Shown here piece after piece: positions 11,499-23,950 of a stretch of DNA of 64,000 bases. The position numbers and the translations under genes were made by a program. Source of the stretch: Spirodela intermedia (Eukaryota; Streptophyta; Magnoliopsida; Alismatales; Araceae); assembly GCA_902729315.2 (NCBI GenBank), contig LR746272.1, positions 12,538,327 through 12,602,326 on the forward strand, given 5' to 3'. Numbering within the stretch: the stretch's first letter is position 1; every line of letters starts with the position of its first letter. The notes under the pieces are model-generated. The model did not search any database and was not told where the DNA came from. It was given only the letters and a program-made list of their open reading frames with translations.

Positions 11499-12148
11499 AG
11501 GAACCCCGCCGCGTCGAGCAGAGGAAAAGCTGTTTGCATGATTTCCTTACCTCGGGCTTGTGCTCAAGAACAGATTCCAACACGGGGAGTAATCCCATCT
11601 TCGTGGTGAAGTGGGAGATCCCGAGCAGGCCCTTCAGCTGCTGCAGCGAGACGACGATGGCCGAGCCACCCATGAAGCCGATGAGCGCTGGCTTCGAGAG
11701 GAAGTCTAGTACGAACCCTAACCTGCGTTGAGTATATTTTTAAATGACGGGGGAGCTCTGGTTTAGGGTTTCTATTTTCTGCATGGGGATGGAGGGGGGA
11801 TGGGGGCACCTCATTAGCCCCAGGAAGGCCTGGAAGACGCCGGCGAAGAGGGTGGCGGTGAAGGCCAGCTGGAGATGGAGGGCAGGCTCCTCCGGGGAGA
11901 CCGCTTCTCTCAGCATGGAGCCCATGACCAGGGAGGCGATGGAAACGGGGCCAACTGCAAGGTCCCTCGAGCTCCCTAGCGCGGCGTACACCAGCGGCGG
12001 CACGAAGCTCGAGTCTGAGTGAATTCACCTCAGTGAAGCAAGATAATCTCCGATAGGCAGACGAGGAGAGAACGAGGAGAGAGAGACTCACAGAGACCAA
12101 TGATGGGGGGCAAGTTCGCCAGCTTCGCGTAACTGATACCCTGGAGAG

Positions 12149-12204
<56 letters not shown>

Positions 12205-12604
12205 GGGAGAGAGGTGGACGAATAGAGGAACTTCATGAGGGTTCAAACTCTAGTACCAGTATAAACCAGCAGAGGAAGAAAGGGCAATTGCTGCCTACTT
12301 GAGGGATCGCCAAGCTAGCAATGGTGAAGCCGGAGATGACGTCGGACTTGAGGAGGGAGAGACTGTATTGGGAGCCCCACTGGAAGATGGGGAAGAGGTA
12401 CTGGAGGGCCAGAACCAGCTTCCTGAAGGAGGTCTGTCCTCTGAACTGGTAGAGGGGGTCGTCGGGGAAGAAGACCTCTCGCAGGCTCTGCCTCAGGGCC
12501 TGGAAGAAGCCCCTCGCCGGCGGCGGAGAAACCCTGCGGGGGACCACAGACTCAAGGTCGATGACTCCCGAGAAGTCATCGATCCTGTTCGAGCTCCCAC
12601 CCAT
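9005..12604 (-). CDS. Group 3 sulfate transporter (SULTR3-like)
   Basis: A SLC26/SulP-family membrane anion transporter. Thirteen exons join without phase breaks into 650 aa: 12604-12299, 12140-12092, 12014-11810, 11722-11551, 11282-11217, 10864-10751, 10667-10551, 10462-10336, 10218-9932, 9821-9631, 9551-9466, 9307-9231, 9160-9005. The N-terminus has the SULTR3 signature FFPDDPLYQFRGQ, then the transmembrane core (IASLAIPQGISYAKLANLPP, SSRDLAVGPVSIASLVMGSM, FTSC-like SCTSCYVTTG, FSRSAVNYNAG). A C-terminal STAS domain follows (VTAIDSSGIEAL, LLLANPLGAVTEKL). Length and exon content match plant SULTR3 members. Closest remembered relatives are the SULTR3;3/3;4 type, several of which move sulfate at plastid membranes or phosphate at nodes, so the substrate here is uncertain. 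The acceptor of exon 11 has a weak pyrimidine tract. Several introns are expanded by GA-rich repeats. Confidence 0.93.
10257..10333. repeat. (TA)n-(GATA)n-(GA)n compound microsatellite
   Basis: It lies in the sulfate transporter intron between exons 8 and 9 and runs almost up to the splice donor of exon 8 (donor GT at 10334-10335). Confidence 0.95.
11300..11496. repeat. GA-rich minisatellite in a sulfate transporter intron
   Basis: About five to six imperfect copies of a roughly 28-34-bp unit, each containing GAACGAAAGAGAGAGTCA flanked by a variable GA run. It fills most of the intron between exons 4 and 5. Open frames on both strands here are repeat artefacts. Confidence 0.9.
12141..12212. 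repeat. (GA)n microsatellite
   Basis: A GA run with scattered GGGAGA interruptions in the intron between sulfate transporter exons 1 and 2. On the coding strand it forms a long pyrimidine tract adjoining the acceptor of exon 2. Confidence 0.9.
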
Positions 12605-13619
12605 CTGGAAACTTCAGAAGAAGAGAAGGAGCAAGGACAAAGATTACTCGGGGAGCTCTGAGAAGCCGCCATGACTAAGGACCTCTTTATAGAGGGGAGA
12701 TCAGAGAGGGGTCCTCTCGAGACCTCGTCGAGGAAAAATCTCCGCTCCTCGTCACCTCAGGAAAGGTCGCCAGCAGTGCACCCAACTCGGGGAAACGAGG
12801 CGCGCCGGTTGCAGCCGTGGCGGGCCATCCGCCTCACCATGAACAGAGCTGGTGCTCTCACAGTGAGAGCTTTCTCTCTCATCATCATCTTCTTCTTCTT
12901 TCTCCTGCTGCTGCTGCTGCCGCTGCTTCTGTTCCAGCACGGATGGACGAGTCCCATGGGAATATTCGAAGGGAAGAAGGCATCTCTCAAAGTCCCCGAA
13001 CTACATAACCAGTCACTGCGACGGCTGCCATTCCCCTGACTCGGTCTACTCGGGAACTCATGAAGGATGCCGGCTCCGGAGGGAATGTCCTCCGACCAAA
13101 AGCCTAATCAGAGAGGGGAGGGTCGTCTTCTTCGTCTGCGTTAGGTCAGGATTTGGCGAGTCATCATCCATCACCACAAAGCAGGCCGAAATCCGGAATA
13201 AACCCGCGCCTTCGACGGACTGTTCTTCTCCACGCAAATGCCAGGAGAGTGACCAGTCCCCCGCCGCTCCTTTCCCCCTCGGCATCTCCCCTCCAGTATG
13301 GAAAGCAGGTGGCGCCACGCTAGGTTTCAGGGCGGTGACGAGACCTCGCTGAGCGTGCAGCCCGGCTATACAGCCTGAGTAAAGCGAGTGAGACTAAGGT
13401 CAGCATAATCGTCCCTCCTCTGTGCCTTCTGCTGGGGGATCTATTAATCAAGATATTCCGTGAAAAATTAATCAATAAACGAATAACTGTATCTATAGTC
13501 ATAAGATTTCTCTTTAACCATATTCACATCGAAATGTGAATATTTTTCTCGCATTCAGGTCGATATCACTGAATTTGATGCAGTCATCTGATCAGCTTTA
13601 GACCCATTTTACACCCACA

Positions 13620-13650
<31 letters not shown>

Positions 13651-14459
13651 AACACAGGTTTATGGGAAGTGTTCGTATTCCATTTCTTAGGTTTTCCTTT
13701 CCCGACAAGAAGCCGCTGCGCTGCATGCCGCCGAACGTTCTAAGGTGTAATGAGAGTACGACACTGCAGGAGAGAGAGAGAGAGAGAGAGAGAGAGACCA
13801 TCAGAGTTAAAGCCTCCTTTCACTTCCTAGGTTGGAGATCTAAGCTAGGCCATAATAAGCACGTCCATTCACCTATTGGCAAAAGCCCGGGGGTGGGCGG
13901 AGAAGAGTGCGCCATCTCCGCGCTCACTTCAAGATCAGACGACCCGCATTCGACCATGCGCCTGGAGGTCAAACAGGAGATCAGAGAGTCAATGACGATC
14001 GATGATGATGTGCTGATGCCGCGGAATATCCCCTGGGATATCCTCTCCCACTGACCGGAAGTGCCGCACCGAAGCCCTGCCGCCTTCTTCTCCCTTCTTT
14101 TCCCTGGCTGCATCATAACCGGTCGGCTCCACATCCCGGGAGCGGCGAGGAGGACGAGTTGACTAGATTTTTCTGTAGGACTCTCGGGCGTTGACTTCGA
14201 ACTCACCAGTCAACCAATCACTCGTCTCAATTTATTTATATATATAATTCTTTTTTTCACAGCCTGTCCGCACAGGATCTACAGGCCAACGTCCACAGCT
14301 GAGTCGCCGGCAGGCTGACTTTCCGCCCCATCGAAGAGTTGCCCTCGTCCAAGAACAACTAGCCTGCAAACAATGGTCCACACCGATCAGAACGACGCCT
14401 ATAGCAATAATGATATTAATTAATTAATTAATAAGTTGAAGGGTGTACGTGATTTGGTG
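12605..14459. other. Upstream of sulfate transporter and 3' flank of TAF4
   Basis: No gene recognised. It holds the leader/promoter side of the sulfate transporter (minus strand, reading from higher coordinates) and the 3' flank of TAF4. Features seen are a (TTC/CTG)-rich stretch at 12886-12935, a (CT)n run at about 13622-13650 and a (GA)n run at about 13769-13798. A frame of about 130 codons on each strand at 13.66-14.2 kb shows no domain and no splice support. Confidence 0.5.
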
Positions 14460-17400
14460 TCAGTCTAAGGGGGAACTGGCCGGGGCGCCGTCATAGAGGC
14501 GGAAGATGAGGGAGGACTTGGTCATCTGAGGCTCCCTCTCGAGAACTGCAATGACGTCCTTGGTGGAGATGCTGCGGATGACCTTCGGGTGCGGAACCAT
14601 CCTTCCAAACTTTCTCATTCCCCCTGCACAAACGCCAACATGGATGTCATAAACTGACCTTCCTCTATAGAAAAGAACAAACGTCGGATCAGAGTAGCTG
14701 GGCATGGCATCTACCAGTCGCAGGAGAGCGGAGAGGGGTCTTCTTTTCGCCCTCCTGTTGCTCCTTCGATGTCCTGCTGGAGCTCAGCAGAGGCTTGCGG
14801 GCGGCGGCGGCGGCAGCGGCGGTGGCTCTCCCGGGCACTCCGGCAGAGACGGCTTCCACCCCCCCTTCACGCTTCTGCCGGGCTTGCTCGGCCATCAGCT
14901 GCCACTTGGAAAGCATATCATCTCCGCCAACTGCCGCTCGGGCGGCAACGTTGGCGGCCGTCGCTCGCATCTTATCGTCCTCCTCCTTTGACTACATGAA
15001 GGAGAGGCAGTTTATATGCGGGCATGGGGATTTCCTCTGCAGCGTTGACTCGCTTCAATGGGGAAAATAAGAAGTACCTTGAGGGACTTCGAACGCCCAG
15101 CTTCATCCTTTTCCCTGTCGGCCTCGGATCCTCCATTGCCTTCGCCCTTTGTGGACCAACGTTTCATTCATGTCAGGGTTCAGTCATGCAATGCAAAGCT
15201 GCGTGGGTGATGCAAAACCCAGCGGTACCAATTTGCATACAACTCAGAAAGAATCTTGTTCGATGAAGCCGTCCCTCATAGATTTTAAGAACAGGCGCAA
15301 GTGGAAAAGAAAATTGATTCGTCCTGGTAGGTTATCTCACATGAAAACAGACATGTTTGACCTGTGATTATCCTCAATATATAATAATATTTCCACGAGA
15401 GGCACAGAAAATAATACTGGGACAACTTAACCTCTTAGAACCGATTCCCATTCCCAGTTTAGTTGTACTAACGGCAGCCATGACCCAGGCGTCCTCTCTG
15501 GGAGCATAACTCTCTACACAGGTTCTCACGGATCAAGATCAGGGTTTTGAATGATAAATGAGAAATCAATAGCGTATGCCTGTTTATCTACAGTATTTTG
15601 CATAATGGCCCTAGAACAAAAAAACATGAGCGCTCGTTTTTTTTTTATCTCAAGTGCAATTCGGTGGGTAGATTTTTCGTATTTGTAGACATAAATCCAG
15701 ATTTTTAAATCTATTAACCCTGACATCATAAACTTCATTTACTGCACAAATTATCAGATGCAAACCATCAAACTACATGCCAAAGTTTATCATAATCTGC
15801 CCAAACAATGTTAATGAACTCAGAAGCTTAACCAGAGTATCCACTGTTAGCTGAGTCAGAAAAACCTCAATTGGCAATGGAATAAGAGACATTGAAGGAA
15901 GAAATCCAATGAAAATATGTCAAAAGAATAATGTGCCGCAAGAAAATGATGGGTTTGGGAACCTAGATGTACATTTCATGCTAAGAGTGATTTCAAGCAC
16001 CACAGAAAAAATCTTAAAATAGGGTAAACGCCACTGATAGGCTCCATTATTCCAGGGTAGGTATGAAGCTACTTACTACATTTTGCTTCCGAAGCTTTTC
16101 TGCTTCTTCAGCTTGCTTTCTCTCCCACTCCTCCTTTGCCTTCTTGCTCATCATCAATATCTGGCGCCGTACATCCGAAGTTACAACAATCTGATGCCTA
16201 GCCTTCTCGATATCAACTCGCTGCAAACATTATAAATACCACGACGAAGTTCATAATCGGTGGCAAGATATTGATTCCATGATATAAAATATGATGAAAA
16301 CTTGATGCTTGCCTGTCGTGATAACCTTATCATGTTACTAATCAATCCCCGCAAACGCTCTTCGACACCCTAAAAATAAATTGTACATCATTAGCAAATG
16401 ATCAGCATCAAGGAAATATGTGTGACATATCTCACCAGTGAAAGACACCGTTCCACGTCAGTGCTAATATTCTTTATTCCACATTTGGACACTGCAACAA
16501 GAACAGAAATTAGTACACTTTTATTTTGTCCATTTTTCATCATAAATATTTATATAGCATAATTCAAATTGGGGTATGTTTTTTTTAACTGATTTCAGCG
16601 ATTTTTTTATGAAGGGGGCCCTTCTGCAGAATTAGTTTTTCTTCCTCTTCCCGCACTACCCTCCGGGTTGCTTCCGAAGCTCGGCTTTCTTCTTTGGGGG
16701 CAGAAAGAAGTTGCTCCTCTTCTTCCTGGTACAAGTCCAATGATGAGATGCATCATGAGCTTGAGAAGCAAAGCTTGTGAACATCACCTTGTCAACTATT
16801 GATCAGATCTCTCTTTAAGTGTATCATATCTAATGGTAAAGAGGAAATTTAGAGATGTACCCTGAGGTTGACTCCACTAACAGCAGTAACATCATTGAGT
16901 TGTTCAATACTTTGATCATGGTAAGCACCAGACACCTTTTGCTTTTTGCTGTGCAATTTAAAAGCAGCATGAGCGAGGAAAGAAAACTGATAGGACGACC
17001 ACAGAAAAAAATCCCTAAGCAGCCACTAGTTGCATGATTCCCCGTAACAGCAGCTTGGGCAAGAATTTACCTTGCAGGAGATGGGGTGCTTTGAGTATCA
17101 AGTGGTTTCTTCTGGCCAACAGACGTTTTCTTCGGAGGAGTCCTAGCACTGACTCCAGTTGCAACAGGTGGGGTAGCAGATGGGATCTGGGATCGTCCCT
17201 GATTAGCAGCAAAACGAAGATATCAAACAGAGGTAGATGAAATCTGCTGGTTGACAAATCAACATAAAAACTAGATACCAACAGGGAAGAAATTGTGAGA
17301 TGATGGAATTCAAAAAATAAAACACGTGACAACTAGACGGTAATGTGGACAACAAAATATGGTTGTTCAAAGAACAACTCACCGTGAGAAAAATCATAAA

Positions 17401-20400
17401 TGTCAAACATGGCGTTTAAGTACTGTCAAACAGGGCAGCAGGCAATGTAAACATGGCGATTTGCATAATGCTATGAGAGACATGGAGAGTGAATGTGAGT
17501 AGTGCAGGATATACGTCTGAATACCTAATAGCAGCATAACAAAATTTACTATCTCCAATGTTCATATATGTAATCTCCTACAGATTGACTTCCGCACAAT
17601 GATAGTTATGATATTGATGGATATAAGTAAGAGCAAAGATAATAAATGAGACCACAGACTCTAAGAATTTTAAGATGAGTTATAATAAGACAATACATGA
17701 GTTGCATGTCCGTGGAAACAATGGAGAGTAAACAGAGTAGCCCATTAAGAGTTCCATCAGAAGATTATTTCAGGTATCTATGCTCGATAATTCAACCAAC
17801 AACTGCGAAACCTTTCTTGTCTCGTCAATTGATAGAAACCTTTCTATTGAATTAAAAACGAAAATTATGGCTTCACGTTCGAAATTTTTGCTAGGATTTT
17901 TTGGCATGATATCCACTAGACATTAGCTTATTGCTGGCAAGGGCTTTACATGCCTATGGGTTTCATCTAGGTTTGCATTGGCCACCTTATCCGAGTTGGC
18001 CCTTGTTTTGTCATTGTTTCCAACATAATTCATCATCAGCTATGAAATTAAACCGTTCCTACCATGATTCTTACATTAAGTATATCCACACATGTGATTC
18101 AGAGGGATGCTATACTTTTTTGCCACACTTCCGTCAGGCTCCATTTTAACCAGGTCATGTTCTCTCTTTGCCAGCATATCATTTACTAGCCTTTTGCATA
18201 GGGTCGATATGACCCCAACAGGGAGGATGGGACAGAATAAGCAGCATAAAATAGTTCTTAGACAGCATTCTGATAATGAAGTCTCATCACGGAACAATGA
18301 AATCATGCAGAAGCATAACTTGAACATCAAACCTGCATTCCAGACTCCAGCGGGGACGTCATAGAACCAGGCATCTGGTTTGTTGTCACCGTACTTGTAG
18401 ATGCAGAAAAAGTAACTCTTGATGTCTGTTTCTCAACAGCTTCAACCTTTGAAGAGCTAGGAGCTGCATTCCCCTGGTCAACATGTCGAGTACCAAAAGA
18501 ACCCTGGAGAGGTGAAATTTGAGATCGACTTTCCAGTTCAATTGCTTGTTCAGCAACTTCCTGTTTGACAAAGGGCGTGGTTGATAAAGGGCTAGCTTTC
18601 TGCTCTTTGCTAGTGGATGATTGCCGGGAAGGTTGACTTTGTTGTGCAGATATGTGGCTTGTAAAGTGAGAAACAGTCCCTCCGTGTCTACTGGACTCGG
18701 TTACAGCGCTTTGAACGTCATACTTGGAAGTGTTCATGATGTTCGCAGGCTGGGATGACCCTGGGTGCATGGAAAGTATCCCCTGTGGTGTGAGTTGTCT
18801 CATCGGTGAATCCTGAATTTGAGATTTACGAGAAACGACTGAAGAAGTTCCAGCTGGTCTGGGTAATATCTGGGAATTAAAATTGGTAACAGTGGCACCA
18901 TACATAGGTAAAGAGGATGGTGAATGTTGTGAGAGTTGTTGTTGTTTGTTCACTGCTTGAACTGAAACCAAAGAAACCTCCCTTTCTTGCTTCAATACGC
19001 TCACGCCAGTGGAAGGAACTTGGGCTGGAGGATGCCCCAACAAAATGGATTGATTATCTACATTTGACTTCACAGTGCTCATATCAGTCTGACCTGCAGT
19101 CGCCTGAGATTGCTGAGTAGTGGATTTCTGGACTTTCTGAAGAGAAACTGGTGAGATATGCTGAAGCTGTAGAACAGACTGCCCTTCAACATACTGCTGC
19201 ACACTCGCTGATGTCTGGCTCCTCTGCTGTTGAGAGGATATGGAATGCAGCTGGGAGACGGATTGGCCTTCAACAACCTGCTGAGTACCACGCGATGCCT
19301 GTTGTTGAGAAGCCTGTAACTCGCTTTGTGTGGAACTGATTTGAGAACTTCGACCAGCCATCTGGAACCAAATTTTAAAGTAAACTTTAGGAAAGTATCA
19401 AATGAATGAAAATTTTCTCTTCAAGAATTTATTTTAGGTTGTTGTTTTCGATTTCCATCTCTTATAATGTATAATCCCTTCGAGTTTTTAAAATCTGGCA
19501 GAGTATGTGTGTACAAAATAATTTAAAAGATTCATTTTCCTACAATCACATGAAATGCATATCTCCTTGCCTGTGCCTGTACTTTTTGAGCTGCCTGTCT
19601 GAGCATTGGATCACCAACAATGTTCCTGATTACCCTCAAAAAGTGTTCCTTCGTAATTTCGTTACTCTGGACACAAATAAAGCATACGAAAACACATTAA
19701 CGATGGATTAAATGTACATAAAGAAAATGTTTTCCTTATAAATATAAAGAAATTTGCACTGCATCTAGTAGTGAATACCCAACCCGCAATTTAGCAAAGA
19801 CAGCATCAAGCTGCATATTTCGATCTTTATCGAGGTGAGGACGTAATATTGGAATCAACATAGTAAACGGCACAGATCCAGATTTCATTCGCTTCATCTG
19901 GTTGCTTGTTTGATCTGATGTTGATGCCTGCTGTTCATTCAACTGCTGTGTTAAACCTTGTTGCTGACTCTCAGGATGCTTAAGTTTATCTTGTTGTGAC
20001 TGATGAACGGAACTTTCCTGAGAATTTGAGACTGAAATTTTTTCAACTGGGTGATCCTTTTGCAGATGTTGAGGATCAGTAAAAGGATTTTCTGACTGAA
20101 CAGTAGGTTTTTCGTGTTCTGTTTGATGATCGGGCTGTTGGTGCTGATACTCCGCACTCTCTGGGTGCTTTATCGGTTCTACTTGAGATGGCTGTTGTTC
20201 TTGAGCATCAATCCCCGTCTGTTCTTCCTGCTGTAGACTTTGGTGCACAGCATCATCTTCTTTACTAGATGCATGCCAATCGTCAATCAGCTGGTTTGGT
20301 GTAGAATTGCTATCAGTGGCTAATGCTCCCACTGAATTCAGACGAAAAGCCATAAAGAAATCCAATAAGAGATTAAAACTTAGAAAAACAAAAATGTAGA

Positions 20401-22275
20401 AGGTAAGCTAGGGGCATTGTGTTTAAAGAATACATGGTATTCTCATTTTGCCTTAATTTGATAAAGATAGGTAAATACTTGCCAACCATGGAAAATGCTT
20501 CAAAGCAAACGCCTCTTGACTGGGATATGATACACGATTATCAGTGAACATGGAGTTTTAAGCAGAATCACTATTGTGTATTGATTTACCCCATTTCATC
20601 ATTATACATGCTAAGCCTTATTCGATGCTTAAAGAAACTTCACAATACCGTAAAATTGCAATGAATGACTAATTATATGAATTAACCAATGGCATCAGAT
20701 ATCAGATAAAGGATGATGCAAAAGTTCACTTAATTACATCTTAATAGAATCCTACTGTTTCACTATTTGATTGGAGAAAATTGTGGTTAACATACGAAGT
20801 ATAAAAAATCTCTAGAAAGGAGTGTGTTCATAAAAGCATATAATTTCTAATACCCTTAATTCACTTGGCTGACAATATCACAGCTGTACCTGTACTAGTA
20901 GACCCTAGTCTTCTGAAAACTGCCCCCTAACTGGGATCCATTCAGACCAATGAAAGAAACTCGCGAGTTAGTAGAATGGATGACAAGAGTGTGCAGAATA
21001 GGAACTAAAGGGTGTCATCAGTTCTCCAAAGGAATCTCCACCAACCCCCTTACAACACCTGGCCGGGGAAGCTGAAAGTTCTTAACTTGTAGCAGGTGTC
21101 AGCAGCAAAAAGTCAGATTATCCTTGGAAGCAGAAAGTTGTAATTACGAGCGGAGGACTTCAACAAAAAATGCCGCAACATCTAAACGAACTTACAAGTG
21201 AGGAAGATCTAACATTTATAATCCTAAATGTTTGGTAAGTAGGTAGAGTTGGTAGAGTTGTTTAAATCCAAATTAGGAGACCTGTACAGATCACACTTAA
21301 AAATTCATAGCATACCTAATAATCATAGCATTCTTCACTTTCCAGTTACTTCACCATCAAGAAATAAGAAACTTTATCTGGCTTCTCTATGTCATCAACT
21401 TACTTCCGATCCCCAATTTAAAGTCTACTGACTATAACAACAACCAGGAAAACTCCAAACCTAGTCCTTAATTGAGCAAATTAATTGTAGTCTCTGTTCC
21501 TTATAAGCTAACAAAATGACCAAAGATTTGATATTCCACTCGAAGACTGCTGTTGTGTCACTTCTAGCCTAATTGTTAACCAAGTAAAAAACTGATCGTT
21601 ACTTTTCTGGAGTCCCTAACGATAAAAATAAGCAGCATAAGCTTCACTTCTAGACACAAACCTTAACATCTATCTATAAACTAGCACAGAAACAAAAAAC
21701 AAACTCCTGGCACGAGAACCTGCCTGAGCCTGAACAAATCTAATAATGATTGGCAGATGAGTAGACGTAGGCTGGTCAGGAGGTAAACTTAATGTAAAAT
21801 TTTGACGTTGAACTCTCCACATCTCCCCATCATAGAGGTAACTTAATGAACATCCGGTAAACATTAATCAACAAAATTTTGAGAGCCCATGACTCAAAAA
21901 TATGCCCTGTCGCCTCAATTTGAATAAACAGTCACAATACTGATCCTCCGTATATCCCCAAATTGACATCCAGGTCAGTTGGGTCAGGAGCCGATGATCG
22001 ACTTACATGCTCCTGGAGGATTGGGTTGCTGAGCAATCGTGGGGGCAGACATGTCTACACTGATATCTCTATTCAGCGCAGCAGTGAAAGCCTCCACATC
22101 TGCTCCAGAATGGGTACTATCAACCTGTCAAGAGAACGACCATTCAACATCAAAATTAGAAAATATTGAGAAACCTCAAAGCAAAGACGACGAATATAAG
22201 AGGGGAGGCTTGAATAAACATAGAAAAACAAACCTCATCCTCGTCGAGAAGCTTGCTCACGAAGGAGGGGTCCAT
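14460..22275 (-). CDS. TAF4: TFIID subunit TAF4 (TBP-associated factor 4/4b)
   Basis: A core TFIID subunit that pairs with TAF12 through a histone fold in RNA polymerase II initiation. Fourteen exons give 983 aa: 22275-22234, 22124-22007, 20331-19784, 19666-19571, 19361-18333, 17198-17071, 16948-16861, 16725-16590, 16491-16436, 16369-16313, 16220-16077, 15146-15078, 14991-14715, 14623-14460. Start [14 protein letters not shown] matches plant TAF4. An RST domain follows ([19 protein letters not shown], then [18 protein letters not shown]), then a long Gln/Ser-rich middle (exon 5, 343 codons). The C-terminal TAF4 domain has [68 protein letters not shown] and [17 protein letters not shown]. Exons 4 and 10 appear to end at GC donors. 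The exon 12 acceptor (15147) has a poor pyrimidine tract and is the least certain border. Confidence 0.93.
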
Positions 22276-23950
22276 GAGGAATTGGCAAATAAAGAGGAAA
22301 ATGATATCACTCTGTTCCCATTTTACTTTCCCTTGATCAAGATAAATAAAAAGAGAGGTCAGAGATACAAGAAAAAGCAGGTGAGCATCAGTGTCTCAAT
22401 ATGAAAAACTCACAAAAACTGGCAATACTGTCTATCAGGTTCAAGGATGCGATCCAAAGCGACCGTCAGCACCCGCAACCAAATAAAAGTCTGCGCTGAA
22501 CCAGAAGAGCACTTCAAACTCCCGCGGTCAACGGATGACAAGAAGGGCTCACCGCTCCTGGCGACACCAACAGGCACCACGCCCTAGCGCCGAAGAACAA
22601 AAAACAGGAAATCACAAATTCTCCTATTACAAGGTTTTTCGAAAAAATGCATCAACAAATGGCGAAAAAATGAATGGAAGAGTTCAAGGGCAGGAGGGCA
22701 AGTGCTCGTCAGAGAGAAGGGTGTTACGTTGAGGATATCATCGACAAGGTCTAGCGCCCGCAGGCCTAGAACTTGACCTTCCGACCGGGTTCGAGAGACA
22801 CGGATCCCGCTCAACGCGCCAATTCCAGGCGCTTCAGACTGGATACTCCCCCCCCTCCCCGGCGTCGGGCCAAGCTCCACAACTCTGCGAACTACGAAGA
22901 AGAGCAGCAGACTACGAAATCGGGCCTCACTCGAGAATCGTTTTTGTTTTTATACCCCCACCACAAAATGGAAACCATATTCCGAATGGGCCATTATAAA
23001 TTAATGGGCCGTTCCAGCTCGGAATAAAATAATGTCATCGAGAAGGCCCAATCAGTTTCCAGTAAGAGCCCACGTGAGAACCAGTCCATGTAAATAGTCC
23101 AATAAAGATGAAAAAGTCCAGCTTCTACCCAGCGAAGCGGTTTTCCCATAGTCTACCCTCAGGAAGCCGCTTCAGTCACTGCCCGACACGGCGCAGGAGT
23201 CCTGCCAGCGGAACGTGTTATGTCCAACGATTCCGCGGGCTCTTCTGCACCGAGTCCCGTGACTCGCATTGACCGATAGGCCCCACACTCTTTTCAAATC
23301 GCATCCCCCATGGGCCCCACTGGGGAAATCCTCATTGACCTGGGGGAGTCTCCCGATATGAGTATTTCGCCGTCTGATCTGTGCTCCCCCACGTGAGGCG
23401 GCATCATCTATCGGGCCCACACGAGGCTTTGGTACACTCAGGGGAAGCTAAAAGGACGGGCAGAGTGCTGGTAAATGATAAGGATTCACGCTAGTATCCT
23501 TTATTAATTATCGGGATGCTATCCTTTAAGTGTATCACGCGAGGCGCACCAGCTCTGCAGAGCGGGAAAGCGCGTCAAATCTCGTCGGCCGGGTGAATTA
23601 AAGCGAGGAAGAGGACAAGAAAATAAAAGATAAACAAGAAAAGGGCAGATTAAAAAAGTCGGCAGTCACAGGGGGCGGGGAAGAGATAGAGAGAAAGAGA
23701 GAGAAAAGGGTCCAGATGCCCACCCTCATTTTCTCTCTAGGGTGGGAAGAAGTGGGTGGTGGTGGTGGTGGTAGCCGCGAGCTGTGATTTAGTTGTCGCT
23801 CAGAGGGCCTGTCTCCATTCCCATTCGCTCTCTCTCTCTCTCTCTCTCTCTTTCACTTTCAGGGTTTCGTCCAGTCTTCTGTATCGCCTCTAGCGTCCCT
23901 CTCGCAGTTAAGTAGCCGCAGGAGCGACCTGTCGCTGAGGGAGTGATGAG
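22276..23950. promoter_or_regulatory. Divergent intergenic region between TAF4 and LRX
   Basis: About 1.7 kb separates the oppositely oriented starts. Near TAF4 the sequence is leader-like. Near LRX there is GAGA/GAAA-rich sequence (23690-23710), a GGT run at 23756-23773 and a CT run at about 23829-23851 just ahead of the LRX start. No clear TATA box was seen. It holds both promoters by position only. Confidence 0.5.
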
